Shown: positions 46,576-55,553 of the stretch, piece by piece
How positions within the stretch are numbered: the first letter of the stretch is position 1
How the letters are laid out: every line of letters begins with the position of its first letter
Source: JBHEBG01 sp046557915
GTDB taxonomy: Bacteria; Bacteroidota; Bacteroidia; Flavobacteriales; Flavobacteriaceae
Assembly: GCF_046557915.1 (NCBI RefSeq)
Contig: NZ_JBHEBG010000005.1
Span: 70,850-134,849, forward strand
Direction of reading: 5' to 3'
DNA length: 64,000 bases
Position numbers and translations under genes: made by a program
Notes under the pieces: model-generated
Seen by the model: the letters and a program-made list of their open reading frames with translations, nothing else
Database searches by the model: none
Told to the model about the DNA's origin: nothing

Positions 46576-47893
46576 GACAATTTACATGATTATAGGTTTA
46601 TTGGTTATGGCCGTAGGCTGTAATAAACCACATGACCAAGCAGCACTCGATAGTTATTTTGAAGGAAGTTTGGCTACCTATAATGGGCATTTAACAGATG
46701 TTATAGTTGCGGATATTTTTACGCCCCCGGTTGCGAGTCGCATCTACAGCTACCCCAATATAGCAGCATATGAAAGTATTCGCTTTATGGACCCCTCCAA
46801 ACCTTCCTTAGTTGGAAAACTAAATGGCCTAAGTACTTTGTCCGAGCCCAGTGCCGAAAAAAGTTATTATTATCCTTTAGCATCCCTTATTGCTTTTACG
46901 GGTGTGGCCAAAGCTTTGGTCTATGATCAGGAACGCGTGGAAGCCCTTCAAAAGAAGTTATTGGAAGAAGTAACGGAAATAGGAATCGACAAAAAAGTTT
47001 ATGCCAATTCCGTTCAATTCGGGGAAACTATTTCCAAGGAAATATTGGGATGGGCAGCGCAAGATGGTTATTTAGAGCGTACCGCCTTGCCAAGATATAG
47101 TGTAAGTGATGACGCCAGCCGTTGGAGGCCTACCCCTCCAGATTATATGGAATCTATAGAACCCCATTGGAGTACGCTTAGGCCCTTTATGTTAGATTCT
47201 GCGCAACAGTTTAGACCCCTACCCCCAACGGTTTTTGATACCATTGCATCATCGCAGTTCTTTGCAGAAACCAAAGAAGTCTATGAAACAGTAAAGAATT
47301 TAAGTAAAGAACAATTGGACATCGCAAAATTTTGGGATTGCAACCCAAACGTGTCCTACACCCAAGGACATGTTATGTATTTTAAACAGCAAATTTCGCC
47401 AGGCGGACATTGGATCATGATCGCGTGCCAAGTTATTCAAAAGGAAAAATTAGATCCCGTAAGGGCCGCCGAGGTACTATCCAAACTTGGGCTTACAATC
47501 GCCGATGCATTTATAAGCTGCTGGGACGAAAAATATCGCAGTAGCTTAACTAGGCCCGAGACGTATATAAACACCTATATGGATCCGGATTGGAAACCCA
47601 TTTTACAGACCCCCGCTTTTCCGGAACATACTAGTGGACATAGCGTTGCGTCCGCTGCTGCGGCAACGATGCTTACCCATTTGTTCGGCGATAATTATGC
47701 ATTTAAAGATTCTACAGAGGTAAAATATGGCCTGCCCGTAAGATCTTATAATTCCTTTAGAGAGGCATCCAATGAAGCAGCAATCAGTAGATTGTATGGA
47801 GGCATACATTACCGACCCGCCATAAGTAGCGGCCTTTGGCAGGGGAATTCGGTCGGGGATTTTATAGTAAAGAAAGTAAGTGGCGATGAATAG
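46568..47893 (+). CDS. Vanadium-haloperoxidase/PAP2-superfamily lipoprotein with complete vanadate-ligand set
   Basis: 441 residues with lipobox (AVGC, Cys ~18). The C-terminal PAP2/VHPO domain carries the pattern KX6RP - SGH - SRX5H: K322 and R329-P, then S356-G357-H358 (PEHTSGHS), R408 (ISR) and H414 (GGIHY). These are the residues that bind vanadate, or phosphate in related acid phosphatases; H414 would be the covalent ligand and H358 the acid/base. Whether it oxidises halide or removes phosphate cannot be told from sequence. Start overlaps the CRTAC1-like gene. A 208-bp gap follows with no signal I can name. Confidence 0.88.
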   Translation: MSRTIYMIIGLLVMAVGCNKPHDQAALDSYFEGSLATYNGHLTDVIVADIFTPPVASRIYSYPNIAAYESIRFMDPSKPSLVGKLNGLSTLSEPSAEKSYYYPLASLIAFTGVAKALVYDQERVEALQKKLLEEVTEIGIDKKVYANSVQFGETISKEILGWAAQDGYLERTALPRYSVSDDASRWRPTPPDYMESIEPHWSTLRPFMLDSAQQFRPLPPTVFDTIASSQFFAETKEVYETVKNLSKEQLDIAKFWDCNPNVSYTQGHVMYFKQQISPGGHWIMIACQVIQKEKLDPVRAAEVLSKLGLTIADAFISCWDEKYRSSLTRPETYINTYMDPDWKPILQTPAFPEHTSGHSVASAAAATMLTHLFGDNYAFKDSTEVKYGLPVRSYNSFREASNEAAISRLYGGIHYRPAISSGLWQGNSVGDFIVKKVSGDE

Positions 47894-48101
47894 TTCATCT
47901 AGACCAAATCTGTAAACAACAATTTGTCATTGCTAGATACCAATTAATGGTAACGAACAAAGGCCTTTTGTATCGACCATAATACAGACACCGGTGGAAA
48001 CATGGTTTCCGCATAAAACTGTCCTCTCCCAAATAGGGCAACCCGTAAATACATGGTTTAATCGCCATCAGAAGTAAGTAAATTATTATTATCAAATTGA
48101 T

Positions 48102-49940
48102 ATGAATCGAATAATCAACACATTGCTATTGTTTCTGGTCTTAAACACCGTTTCGTCACAAGAACAAAGTAAAATTTTTGAACTCGCTGGGCAGAATGTT
48201 ACCCTATCTGGTGAATTTGGGGTTTTCAACACTCAGATAGCCATTAAAAAGCTAGGTGAAGGCCTGGAAATTGCAACAATTACGCTGACCCATCCGCTTG
48301 GAGCGCCTCCCCCAACGTTTTCTTTAAAATGGCAGTTACCTTCTAGCGATATCGCCGGATATTGGAGCAGTGGTAGTTTTGTAAACAAGACCATAGGCCC
48401 GGATTGGGGCCCTTCCAAAATCCGTTCCATGTTGGCCCGGGAAGCACCTGTAATCAGTTTATTTGGACATGACGACACCAATCGCCTTAATTTCTCTACC
48501 TCCGAAGTATTAAATACCGTTGTGCTAAGTACCGGTATTAAAGAAGAGGATGGCATGCTGTATAATGAAATGATTTTTTTCTCTGAAAAGCATAGTGCAA
48601 TAAAGACCTATGAGGTACAGGTACGCTTCGACACCCGAAAAATCCCCTTCCCAAATGCAGTGGCGGACGTAGCTGATTGGTGGGCCTCTTTTGACCTCTA
48701 TACGCCTTCACCCGTGCCGGAAGTAGCCCGAAAACCAGTATATTCTAGCTGGTATAGCTATCATCAAAATGTTAGCATGGACGCCTTGGTGGCAGAATGT
48801 GTCCTTGCCAAGAAAATGGGTTTTGAATCTATTATCGTAGATGACGGATGGCAAACCATGGATAGCAATAGAGGTTACGCCTATACCGGGGATTGGGAAC
48901 CCGAACGTATTCCGCAAATGAAAGAATTTGTACAGGCCGTCCACGATCTCGACATGAAATTTATGTTGTGGTATGCCGTGCCTTTTGTTGGTGAAAAATC
49001 CAAGGCCTACGAAAAAATGAAGGGTATGTTTCTTCGCTATTGGGACGGACAAGGGACTTATGTGCTAGACCCTAGGTACCCTGAAGTAAGAGAATTTATC
49101 ATAAACACCTATATCGATGCCGCCAAGGCTTGGAACCTAGATGGTTTTAAATTAGATTTCATGGCTAGGTTTACCGCAGGCAATGAAACGGAACTTACCA
49201 AGGAAAACGGCCGGGATTACGCCTCTGTGAACACCGCAACGGATGTTTTGATGACCGATCTCATAACATCGCTACAAGAGATGAATCCTGATATCATGCT
49301 AGAATTTAGACAACCATATGCCGGACCAGCCATGAGAAAATATGGGAATATGTTTCGGGCCGCCGATTGTCCAAATCTTGCACTTATCAATCGAATCAGA
49401 ACAACAGATTTACGTATGCTAAGCGGTAATACCGCGGTACATTCGGATATGCTTATGTGGCATTATGAAGAACCTGTTGAAATAGCGGCACTGCAGCTAC
49501 TTAACGTTATGTTCTCCGTACCACAGATATCTGTAAGATTGGCCGACATTCCGGATGATCATTTTAAAATGATCAGGTTTTATACCGACTATTGGCTAAA
49601 AAATCGGGATGTTCTTCTAGATGGTGAGTTTCTACCCTCTGATCCTTTGGCAAACTACCCAAAAATTGAAGGATGGAAAGAAGACAAAAAAATTACTGCG
49701 CTTTTCAATGATCAGGTTGTTTCCTTAACTACAGGTAAACACGCAAGCTTTGACCTGCTAAATGCAAAAAAGTCATCAAAAATATTCTTGGATATCAGTG
49801 GGGAAACACAGCAATATCAGTATGTAATCCAAGATTGTTTGGGTAACGAAGTAGAAACTAAATCCATAAATCTGAAAAAAGGGACATTTTCTTTTAATGT
49901 ACCACCTTCGGGCTTAATATCATTTAAAACACTAAACTAA
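48102..49940 (+). CDS. Exported GH36-like alpha-galactosidase
   Basis: 612 residues with a type I signal peptide (MNRIINTLLLFLVLNTVSS), so periplasmic or outer. Domains mirror the cytoplasmic GH36 of this locus: beta domain to ~205, then IVDDGWQT (245-252), YTGDWEPERIPQM, nucleophile D352 in LDGFKLDF, and EFRQPYAGPAMRKYGNMFRAADCPN with the likely acid/base D. Cleaves terminal alpha-galactose. It precedes GH97 by 5 nt, so the two are co-translated or co-transcribed. Confidence 0.92.
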   Translation: MNRIINTLLLFLVLNTVSSQEQSKIFELAGQNVTLSGEFGVFNTQIAIKKLGEGLEIATITLTHPLGAPPPTFSLKWQLPSSDIAGYWSSGSFVNKTIGPDWGPSKIRSMLAREAPVISLFGHDDTNRLNFSTSEVLNTVVLSTGIKEEDGMLYNEMIFFSEKHSAIKTYEVQVRFDTRKIPFPNAVADVADWWASFDLYTPSPVPEVARKPVYSSWYSYHQNVSMDALVAECVLAKKMGFESIIVDDGWQTMDSNRGYAYTGDWEPERIPQMKEFVQAVHDLDMKFMLWYAVPFVGEKSKAYEKMKGMFLRYWDGQGTYVLDPRYPEVREFIINTYIDAAKAWNLDGFKLDFMARFTAGNETELTKENGRDYASVNTATDVLMTDLITSLQEMNPDIMLEFRQPYAGPAMRKYGNMFRAADCPNLALINRIRTTDLRMLSGNTAVHSDMLMWHYEEPVEIAALQLLNVMFSVPQISVRLADIPDDHFKMIRFYTDYWLKNRDVLLDGEFLPSDPLANYPKIEGWKEDKKITALFNDQVVSLTTGKHASFDLLNAKKSSKIFLDISGETQQYQYVIQDCLGNEVETKSINLKKGTFSFNVPPSGLISFKTLN

Positions 49941-49945
49941 ACATA

Positions 49946-51916
49946 ATGAAATCATCCTTTTTAAAGATTACGTTGTTTATGCTTGTACTTTTTCTAGTGC
50001 AAGCAACCAAGGCTGCGGACCATATTCTTTCGTCCCCGGACGGAACCGTTGTCCTGACTGTATCCGTAGACCAGGGCATTACCTATTCCCTATCGGTAAA
50101 TGGACAGTTACTAATGAGCGGGTCTTCGCTTTCGCTTACCGTAAACGATTTTAAAACCCTAGGGCAAAATCCAAAAGTCATCAGGGAAAAACGGCAATTG
50201 GTAAATCAGATACTTAAACCTGAACTGAAGGTGAAGAGCAATCAGATTATAGATAATTTTAATGAGCTCATCCTAAATTTCAAAGGTAATTATAGCGTAG
50301 CATTTAGGGCCTATAACAACGGTATTGCCTACCAGTTTCAGACCAAATTTAAAAAGGAGTTGACTGTACGTTCGGAAATGGCCACTTTCAATTTTACAGG
50401 AAACGATACCATGTATTTTCCGCGAGAAACCGAATTTCATTCCCACAACGAGCGCAAATATGAATTGCTAACATTAGCAGATACCGATAAGGAAGATCTT
50501 TGTAGTCTTCCCATCCTGATTTCTTCTTCGAACGAAACCAAATTGTATATCTCGGAATCCGGACTTTTGGATTACCCCGGTATGTGGCTTAGAGGAGCCG
50601 AGGGTAACGTACTTACCGCCGTGTTCCCTTCCGTAGCCCTAGAGGAGAAAGTGGATCATACGCGATGGACAGACGATAGAAGTACAAGGGTTTCCAAAAC
50701 CGCAGATTACATTGCCAAAACCAAGGGCAAGCGTACTTTCCCGTGGCGTATTGTAGGTGTTTCCAAGAACGACGCCGATTTAATCACCAATCAGCTTAGT
50801 TATCAGCTTGCGGAACCCTCTAAAATTGCCGATCCATCCTGGATAAAACCGGGTAAGGTGGCTTGGGACTGGTGGAACTACAACAATATCCATGGCGTTG
50901 ACTTCGAGGCTGGTGTAAATACGGCAACGTATAAATACTACATCGATTTTGCATCCAAGTATGGGTTAGAATACATTATACTAGACGAAGGCTGGTATAC
51001 CCTTGGTGATGTAATGGATGTGGTACCCAACGTAGATGTGCAGGAATTAACACGCTATGGAAAGGAAAAGAACGTGGGTATTATCCTTTGGGTGGTGTGG
51101 AGTTCTCTAGATCAAAAATTGGAGGAAGCCTTAAATGCATTTCAAACTTGGGACGTAAAAGGAATAAAAGTAGATTTTATGCAGAGAGATGATCAATGGA
51201 TGGTAAATTATTATCAGCGCATAGCTGAAGCTTGTGCCCAACGTCATATTATGGTAGATTTTCACGGTTCGTACAAACCATCGGGTCTACGGCGTACCTA
51301 CCCAAATGTAATGACCAGAGAGGGTGTTAAAGGTGCCGAAAACCATAAATGGGAGAATTCCGTAACCCCAGAGCACAATGTAACCCTCCCCTTTATTCGT
51401 ATGACAGCCGGTCCCATGGACTATACCCCCGGAGCCATGGTTAATGCACAGCAAGAAAATTTCGCTGCTATATTCAATAGACCCATGGCCATGGGAACCA
51501 GGTGCCACCAATTGGCCATGTACGCAGTTTTTGAAAGTCCCTTGCAAATGCTTTGCGATAGCCCTACCAATTACTTGCGCGAGCACGAAAGCACCGAATT
51601 TATTTCCAAATTCCCTACCGTCTGGGATGAGACAAAAGTATTGCAGGCCAAAGTATCCGACTATATAGCCGTTGCCCGAAGAAGTGGGGAACACTGGTTT
51701 GTTGGGGCCATGACGGATAATGAGTCTAGAAGTATGGAACTCGACTTCTCATTTTTGGGAGAGGGAACATACAATATGGAAATTTTTGAAGATGGTACAA
51801 ACGCGCACCGCAATGGCAATGACTACAAAAGGCGTACTGAACAGATAACAAAAGGAGATCTTTTAAAAATCCAAATGGCCCCAGGAGGTGGATGGGCCGC
51901 CAGAATCTATAAATAG
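49946..51916 (+). CDS. GH97 glycoside hydrolase, retaining (alpha-galactosidase-like) branch
   Basis: 656 residues with signal peptide (cleavage near TKAAD). N-terminal beta-supersandwich, then the catalytic barrel from ~305 (GKVAWDWWNYNNIHGVDFEAG). D410 in KGIKVDFMQRDD and E465 in REGVKGAENHKW are 55 residues apart, the same spacing as the nucleophile D415 and acid/base E470 of the retaining Bacteroides GH97b alpha-galactosidase. Inverting SusB-type enzymes lack the Asp. Predicted periplasmic alpha-galactosidase. Sits between the exported GH36 and the sulfatase. Confidence 0.9.
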   Translation: MKSSFLKITLFMLVLFLVQATKAADHILSSPDGTVVLTVSVDQGITYSLSVNGQLLMSGSSLSLTVNDFKTLGQNPKVIREKRQLVNQILKPELKVKSNQIIDNFNELILNFKGNYSVAFRAYNNGIAYQFQTKFKKELTVRSEMATFNFTGNDTMYFPRETEFHSHNERKYELLTLADTDKEDLCSLPILISSSNETKLYISESGLLDYPGMWLRGAEGNVLTAVFPSVALEEKVDHTRWTDDRSTRVSKTADYIAKTKGKRTFPWRIVGVSKNDADLITNQLSYQLAEPSKIADPSWIKPGKVAWDWWNYNNIHGVDFEAGVNTATYKYYIDFASKYGLEYIILDEGWYTLGDVMDVVPNVDVQELTRYGKEKNVGIILWVVWSSLDQKLEEALNAFQTWDVKGIKVDFMQRDDQWMVNYYQRIAEACAQRHIMVDFHGSYKPSGLRRTYPNVMTREGVKGAENHKWENSVTPEHNVTLPFIRMTAGPMDYTPGAMVNAQQENFAAIFNRPMAMGTRCHQLAMYAVFESPLQMLCDSPTNYLREHESTEFISKFPTVWDETKVLQAKVSDYIAVARRSGEHWFVGAMTDNESRSMELDFSFLGEGTYNMEIFEDGTNAHRNGNDYKRRTEQITKGDLLKIQMAPGGGWAARIYK

Positions 51917-51939
51917 TATTATTTCCAAAACAACGACTT

Positions 51940-53472
51940 ATGAAAGCAAAGAATAAAAGTAGTATGAAGCGTATAAAAAGAGTAGTGAACGCTACATGCT
52001 TTTTATTGCTAGGCTGTTTGGCTTTTGTTTCCTGTAAAGAAGAGACTAAAGAGGAGGCACTACCCCCACCAAACATTCTTTGGTTGTATGTAGAAGATAT
52101 TTCGCCCAATTTGGGTTGCTATGGAGATACCGATGTAAAGACTCCCAATATTGATGCCCTAGCAAGCAAAGGAGTACGTTTTACAAACACCATTATGCCT
52201 GCTCCTGTGTGCTCCCCATTACGTTCGGCGATCATTACCGGTGCCATGCAAACCAGCCTTGGTACACATAACCATCATAGTTCTAGATCTGATGCTTCGG
52301 CCATTAACTTGCCAAATCACGTAAAAACATTGCCAGAACTCTTTAAGAAAGCCGGTTATTTTACGTTTAATCAAGGTAAGGACGATTACAACTTTGCCTA
52401 CAACAGGGATAGTCTCTATGCCGGGGCTTTTAGAGAAAATGGTATGTATGGGTTGGTGGGCAAAGAACTGGATTGGGGCCTTAAACAGGAAGGACAACCC
52501 TATTTTGGTCAAATTCAATTAGCCGGTAATAAATACATCTATAGGGCATCTTTTCAGGACGATGTTGTTCGGCAGATAGATCCAAAAACACTTACGCTCC
52601 CACCCTATTATCCACAGACGGATTATATGCAAGAAGAATGGGCGTCTTATCTAGAATCTGTAGAACTTACCGATAAAGCGGTAGGGGACATCATTAAAAA
52701 GTTGAAGGATGCCGGACAATTGAACAACACTTATGTATTCTTCTTCTCTGACCATGGTATGCGATTGTGGAGACACAAGCAATTTTTATATGAAGGCGGA
52801 ATTAAGGTGCCATTTATACTAACTTATTTTGGTGAAGATGGGAAAATTAAGCCGGGAACAGTCAATTCTGAGCTTATCAACGGCTTGGATATAGGCACCA
52901 CTTCCCTAGGTTTGGCGGATATTGATATTCCTGCTTATACAGAAGGGCAAGATTTTCTGGCAACAAACCATACACCGCGTAATTATGTTATATCCGCTAG
53001 GGATCGCTGCGATTTTACTATTGATAGAATCCGATCCGTGCGTACTAAAAACTATAAGTACATCCGTAATTTTAAAACAGATCGTCCTTATATGCAACCC
53101 AATTATAGAGACGATTGGGAGGTTACACAGCGGATGCGAAAGGCTTTTGAAGATGGGGAATTGGACGAAATTCAATCGCGTTTTTGGGAACAATATCGGC
53201 CAGACGAAGAACTTTACAATCTGGAGGAGGATCCCCACGAAATTAACAACCTTGCAGATGATCCAAATTTTGTGGCCGAGTTAAAAAAGCATAGAGACTT
53301 GTTAACGGACTGGGTAGCTACCACTGATGACCAAGGGCAGTATCCGGAACCCATAGAAGGATTAAAGTTTATGTATGGTATTTGGGGAGACAAGTGTGTT
53401 AATCCGGAGTACGATGTCATCAAACAGGAAAAACCCGATTTAGCCGGGGCCCTCAAGTCATTAAAAAATTAA
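51940..53472 (+). CDS. Cys-type arylsulfatase-family lipoprotein (family S1)
   Basis: 510 residues from the first ATG; an ATG at 51964 (MKRIKRVV) may be the true start of the signal peptide. Lipobox VSC at Cys32, followed by KEE, which fits an outer-membrane export signal for Bacteroidota lipoproteins. NILWLYVEDISPNLGCYGD holds metal-binding acids. The formylglycine site is C91-S-P-L-R95. FFFSDHGMRLWRHKQFLYEGGIKVPFI completes the metal site. It removes sulfate esters, probably from the locus substrate. Needs FGE modification, available from the gene at 22431. Confidence 0.93.
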   Translation: MKAKNKSSMKRIKRVVNATCFLLLGCLAFVSCKEETKEEALPPPNILWLYVEDISPNLGCYGDTDVKTPNIDALASKGVRFTNTIMPAPVCSPLRSAIITGAMQTSLGTHNHHSSRSDASAINLPNHVKTLPELFKKAGYFTFNQGKDDYNFAYNRDSLYAGAFRENGMYGLVGKELDWGLKQEGQPYFGQIQLAGNKYIYRASFQDDVVRQIDPKTLTLPPYYPQTDYMQEEWASYLESVELTDKAVGDIIKKLKDAGQLNNTYVFFFSDHGMRLWRHKQFLYEGGIKVPFILTYFGEDGKIKPGTVNSELINGLDIGTTSLGLADIDIPAYTEGQDFLATNHTPRNYVISARDRCDFTIDRIRSVRTKNYKYIRNFKTDRPYMQPNYRDDWEVTQRMRKAFEDGELDEIQSRFWEQYRPDEELYNLEEDPHEINNLADDPNFVAELKKHRDLLTDWVATTDDQGQYPEPIEGLKFMYGIWGDKCVNPEYDVIKQEKPDLAGALKSLKN

Positions 53473-53553
53473 GCAGTGTTTTCTGCATAACTATATCAAA
53501 TGAGAAATAACAACTTACGTCTTTAGAAAAGCGTAAACCAAACCTTTTGAATT

Positions 53554-54654
53554 ATGTCAACAACAGCAACATCCAATCGCCTATTCTCCCTAGACGTTTT
53601 TAGGGGACTTACTATGTTTTTATTAGTGGCCGAGGCCGCCGGATTTCACCATAACCTCGGAGAACTAGGTAAGGACAATGCCGTTATTGGGGTAATTGCC
53701 GATCAATTGCATCATCATCCGTGGCATGGCTTGCGTTTTTGGGACCTAATACAACCCTATTTTATGTTCATAGTTGGGGTTGCCATGCCTTTTTCATTAC
53801 GCAAACGCTTGGCGACCGGTAGTAGAAAGGCAGCTACGCGGCATATTCTGCAAAGGTGTTTTCTACTGTTTGCATTTGGGGTATTGCTACATTGCGTTTA
53901 TAGTCATGCTTTGGTATGGGAACTTTGGAACGTACTGGTTCAGTTGGCCTTTACCATTCTCATAGCCTATGCCATAATGAACTTACCGCATAAGGCACAA
54001 GTTGTTATTTCATTGGGATTGTTGGTGTTGATCGAAGTTTGTTATCGTCTGTACAACCCTGAAGATCCTTATAATAACGGTCAGAGTTTTGGTTCTTGGA
54101 CAGATATGCTTTTTATGGGGAAAATAAATGGGGGCGGTTGGGTGACCATCAATTTTATTCCTACCGCGGCACATACGATTTGGGGGGTGCTGTGCGGCCA
54201 AATATTGTTATCCGATAAATCACCTGCTAATAAGATAAAACCTTTCATACAATGGGGTATTATACTGTTGGTATTGGGATATGCGCTAGACCTATTACAA
54301 ATTACACCCATTATTAAGCGTTTGGCCACTTCCTCCTTTACATTGGCTTCCGGTGGATGGGCCATTCTTACCCTAGCGTTATTTTATTGGTGGATAGACA
54401 TAAAAGGAAACCATAAAAAATGGCTGCGTATTTTTTCCGTGGTAGGTACCAATTCAATTTTCATCTATCTTTTTGCCGAAACGGTTGGTGTACAATGGTT
54501 TAGAGACTTTGGGAAGATCTTTACCCATGGATTGCTCTCGCCTTTGGGTGTCCCGGAAAACATGGTTATGGTAATCAATGCCCTTTTCGTGTTGTTCATG
54601 TTTTGGTACCTCACATACTTTTTAGATAAGAAAAAGGTATATTTTAAGGTGTAG
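53554..54654 (+). CDS. DUF5009/HGSNAT-like multi-pass membrane acyltransferase
   Basis: 366 residues with ~10 TM helices. The start RLFSLDVFRGLTMFLLV and the motif HHHPWHGLRFWDLIQPYFMFIVGVAMPFSLRKR are typical of DUF5009 proteins related to heparan-alpha-glucosaminide N-acetyltransferase, which move acetyl groups across a membrane to amino sugars. It is the last gene of the plus-strand arm, 81 nt after the sulfatase. What it acetylates here is not known; it may act on sugars or on the envelope. Confidence 0.82.
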   Translation: MSTTATSNRLFSLDVFRGLTMFLLVAEAAGFHHNLGELGKDNAVIGVIADQLHHHPWHGLRFWDLIQPYFMFIVGVAMPFSLRKRLATGSRKAATRHILQRCFLLFAFGVLLHCVYSHALVWELWNVLVQLAFTILIAYAIMNLPHKAQVVISLGLLVLIEVCYRLYNPEDPYNNGQSFGSWTDMLFMGKINGGGWVTINFIPTAAHTIWGVLCGQILLSDKSPANKIKPFIQWGIILLVLGYALDLLQITPIIKRLATSSFTLASGGWAILTLALFYWWIDIKGNHKKWLRIFSVVGTNSIFIYLFAETVGVQWFRDFGKIFTHGLLSPLGVPENMVMVINALFVLFMFWYLTYFLDKKKVYFKV

Positions 54655-54714
54655 CGGTTTGTTTGAGGCCTTTTTTTGAAAAAATCTAGATAGTAGTTTC
54701 ATTTAAAGCGTTTT

Positions 54715-55311
54715 TTAGAACAGCACTTTAAATCCATTGCTGAGCATTTGCACCGCCATCATAACCAGCAGCATGCCCATTAAACGTTCTATGGCAGCTA
54801 GCCCGCGTTCCTTTAATATTTTATATATAAAAGGAGCCGTTAACAATAATATGGCGGAAAGACCCCAGGCCGTTAGTACTGCAAAAAACCAGTTGGTTAT
54901 CTGCTCCGGCTCGTTTTTCGTCATAAGCATTAGCATAGCCAGAACAGACGGACCAGCTATCATGGGAATGGCAATAGGTACTACAAAAGGTTCGCCTGAA
55001 GGTTGCTTTCCCATAACGCCTTCCGAACGGGGAAAAATTAATCGTAAACCAATAATTAAGAGGATTATACCACCCGCAATGGTAACGGATTCTTGTTTAA
55101 TATGAAGGAAGCTCAAAAGCGATTCGCCTGCGAAAAGAAAGATCAATAAAATTGCAAGTGCAATTAAAAGTTCCCTGATTATTATAACCCGTTGTCTTTT
55201 AGGCGCTATCCCTTTCAATACGGATAGCAATACCGGAATATTGCCCAACGGATCCATCAGAAAAAACAACAAAACAGCTGCCGACCAAATAGAACCTCCA
55301 AGATCATTCAT
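54715..55311 (-). CDS. MarC-family integral membrane protein
   Basis: 198 residues, six predicted TM helices, with the family pattern FFLMDPLGNIPVLLSVLKG and PSGEPFVVPIAIPMIAGPSVLAMLMLM. MarC proteins are widespread; their transport function is unproven (the old link to multiple antibiotic resistance was not upheld). Convergent with the DUF5009 gene; it marks the right end of the galactoside locus. Confidence 0.9.
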   Translation of the reverse strand: MNDLGGSIWSAAVLLFFLMDPLGNIPVLLSVLKGIAPKRQRVIIIRELLIALAILLIFLFAGESLLSFLHIKQESVTIAGGIILLIIGLRLIFPRSEGVMGKQPSGEPFVVPIAIPMIAGPSVLAMLMLMTKNEPEQITNWFFAVLTAWGLSAILLLTAPFIYKILKERGLAAIERLMGMLLVMMAVQMLSNGFKVLF

Positions 55312-55553
55312 TTTTTTCTTTATTTATAGGATAGTTATCCCCGTGTTTAGCCAGAGAGCGTCATTTGCAATACGTGCTAAATTAGTTAAAACTGTTAGAA
55401 ATCTACCTCACAAGATTACGGTTTTATTAGCAATTTATAACATCATATTTTTGTATTATTAACATACGTATTCGCTGCCATCCTACCTTTTATAGGATTG
55501 ATGATATAAAAAAGTGTACCTTAATATAGTTTTATGCTTATCCCTACAAAAAG

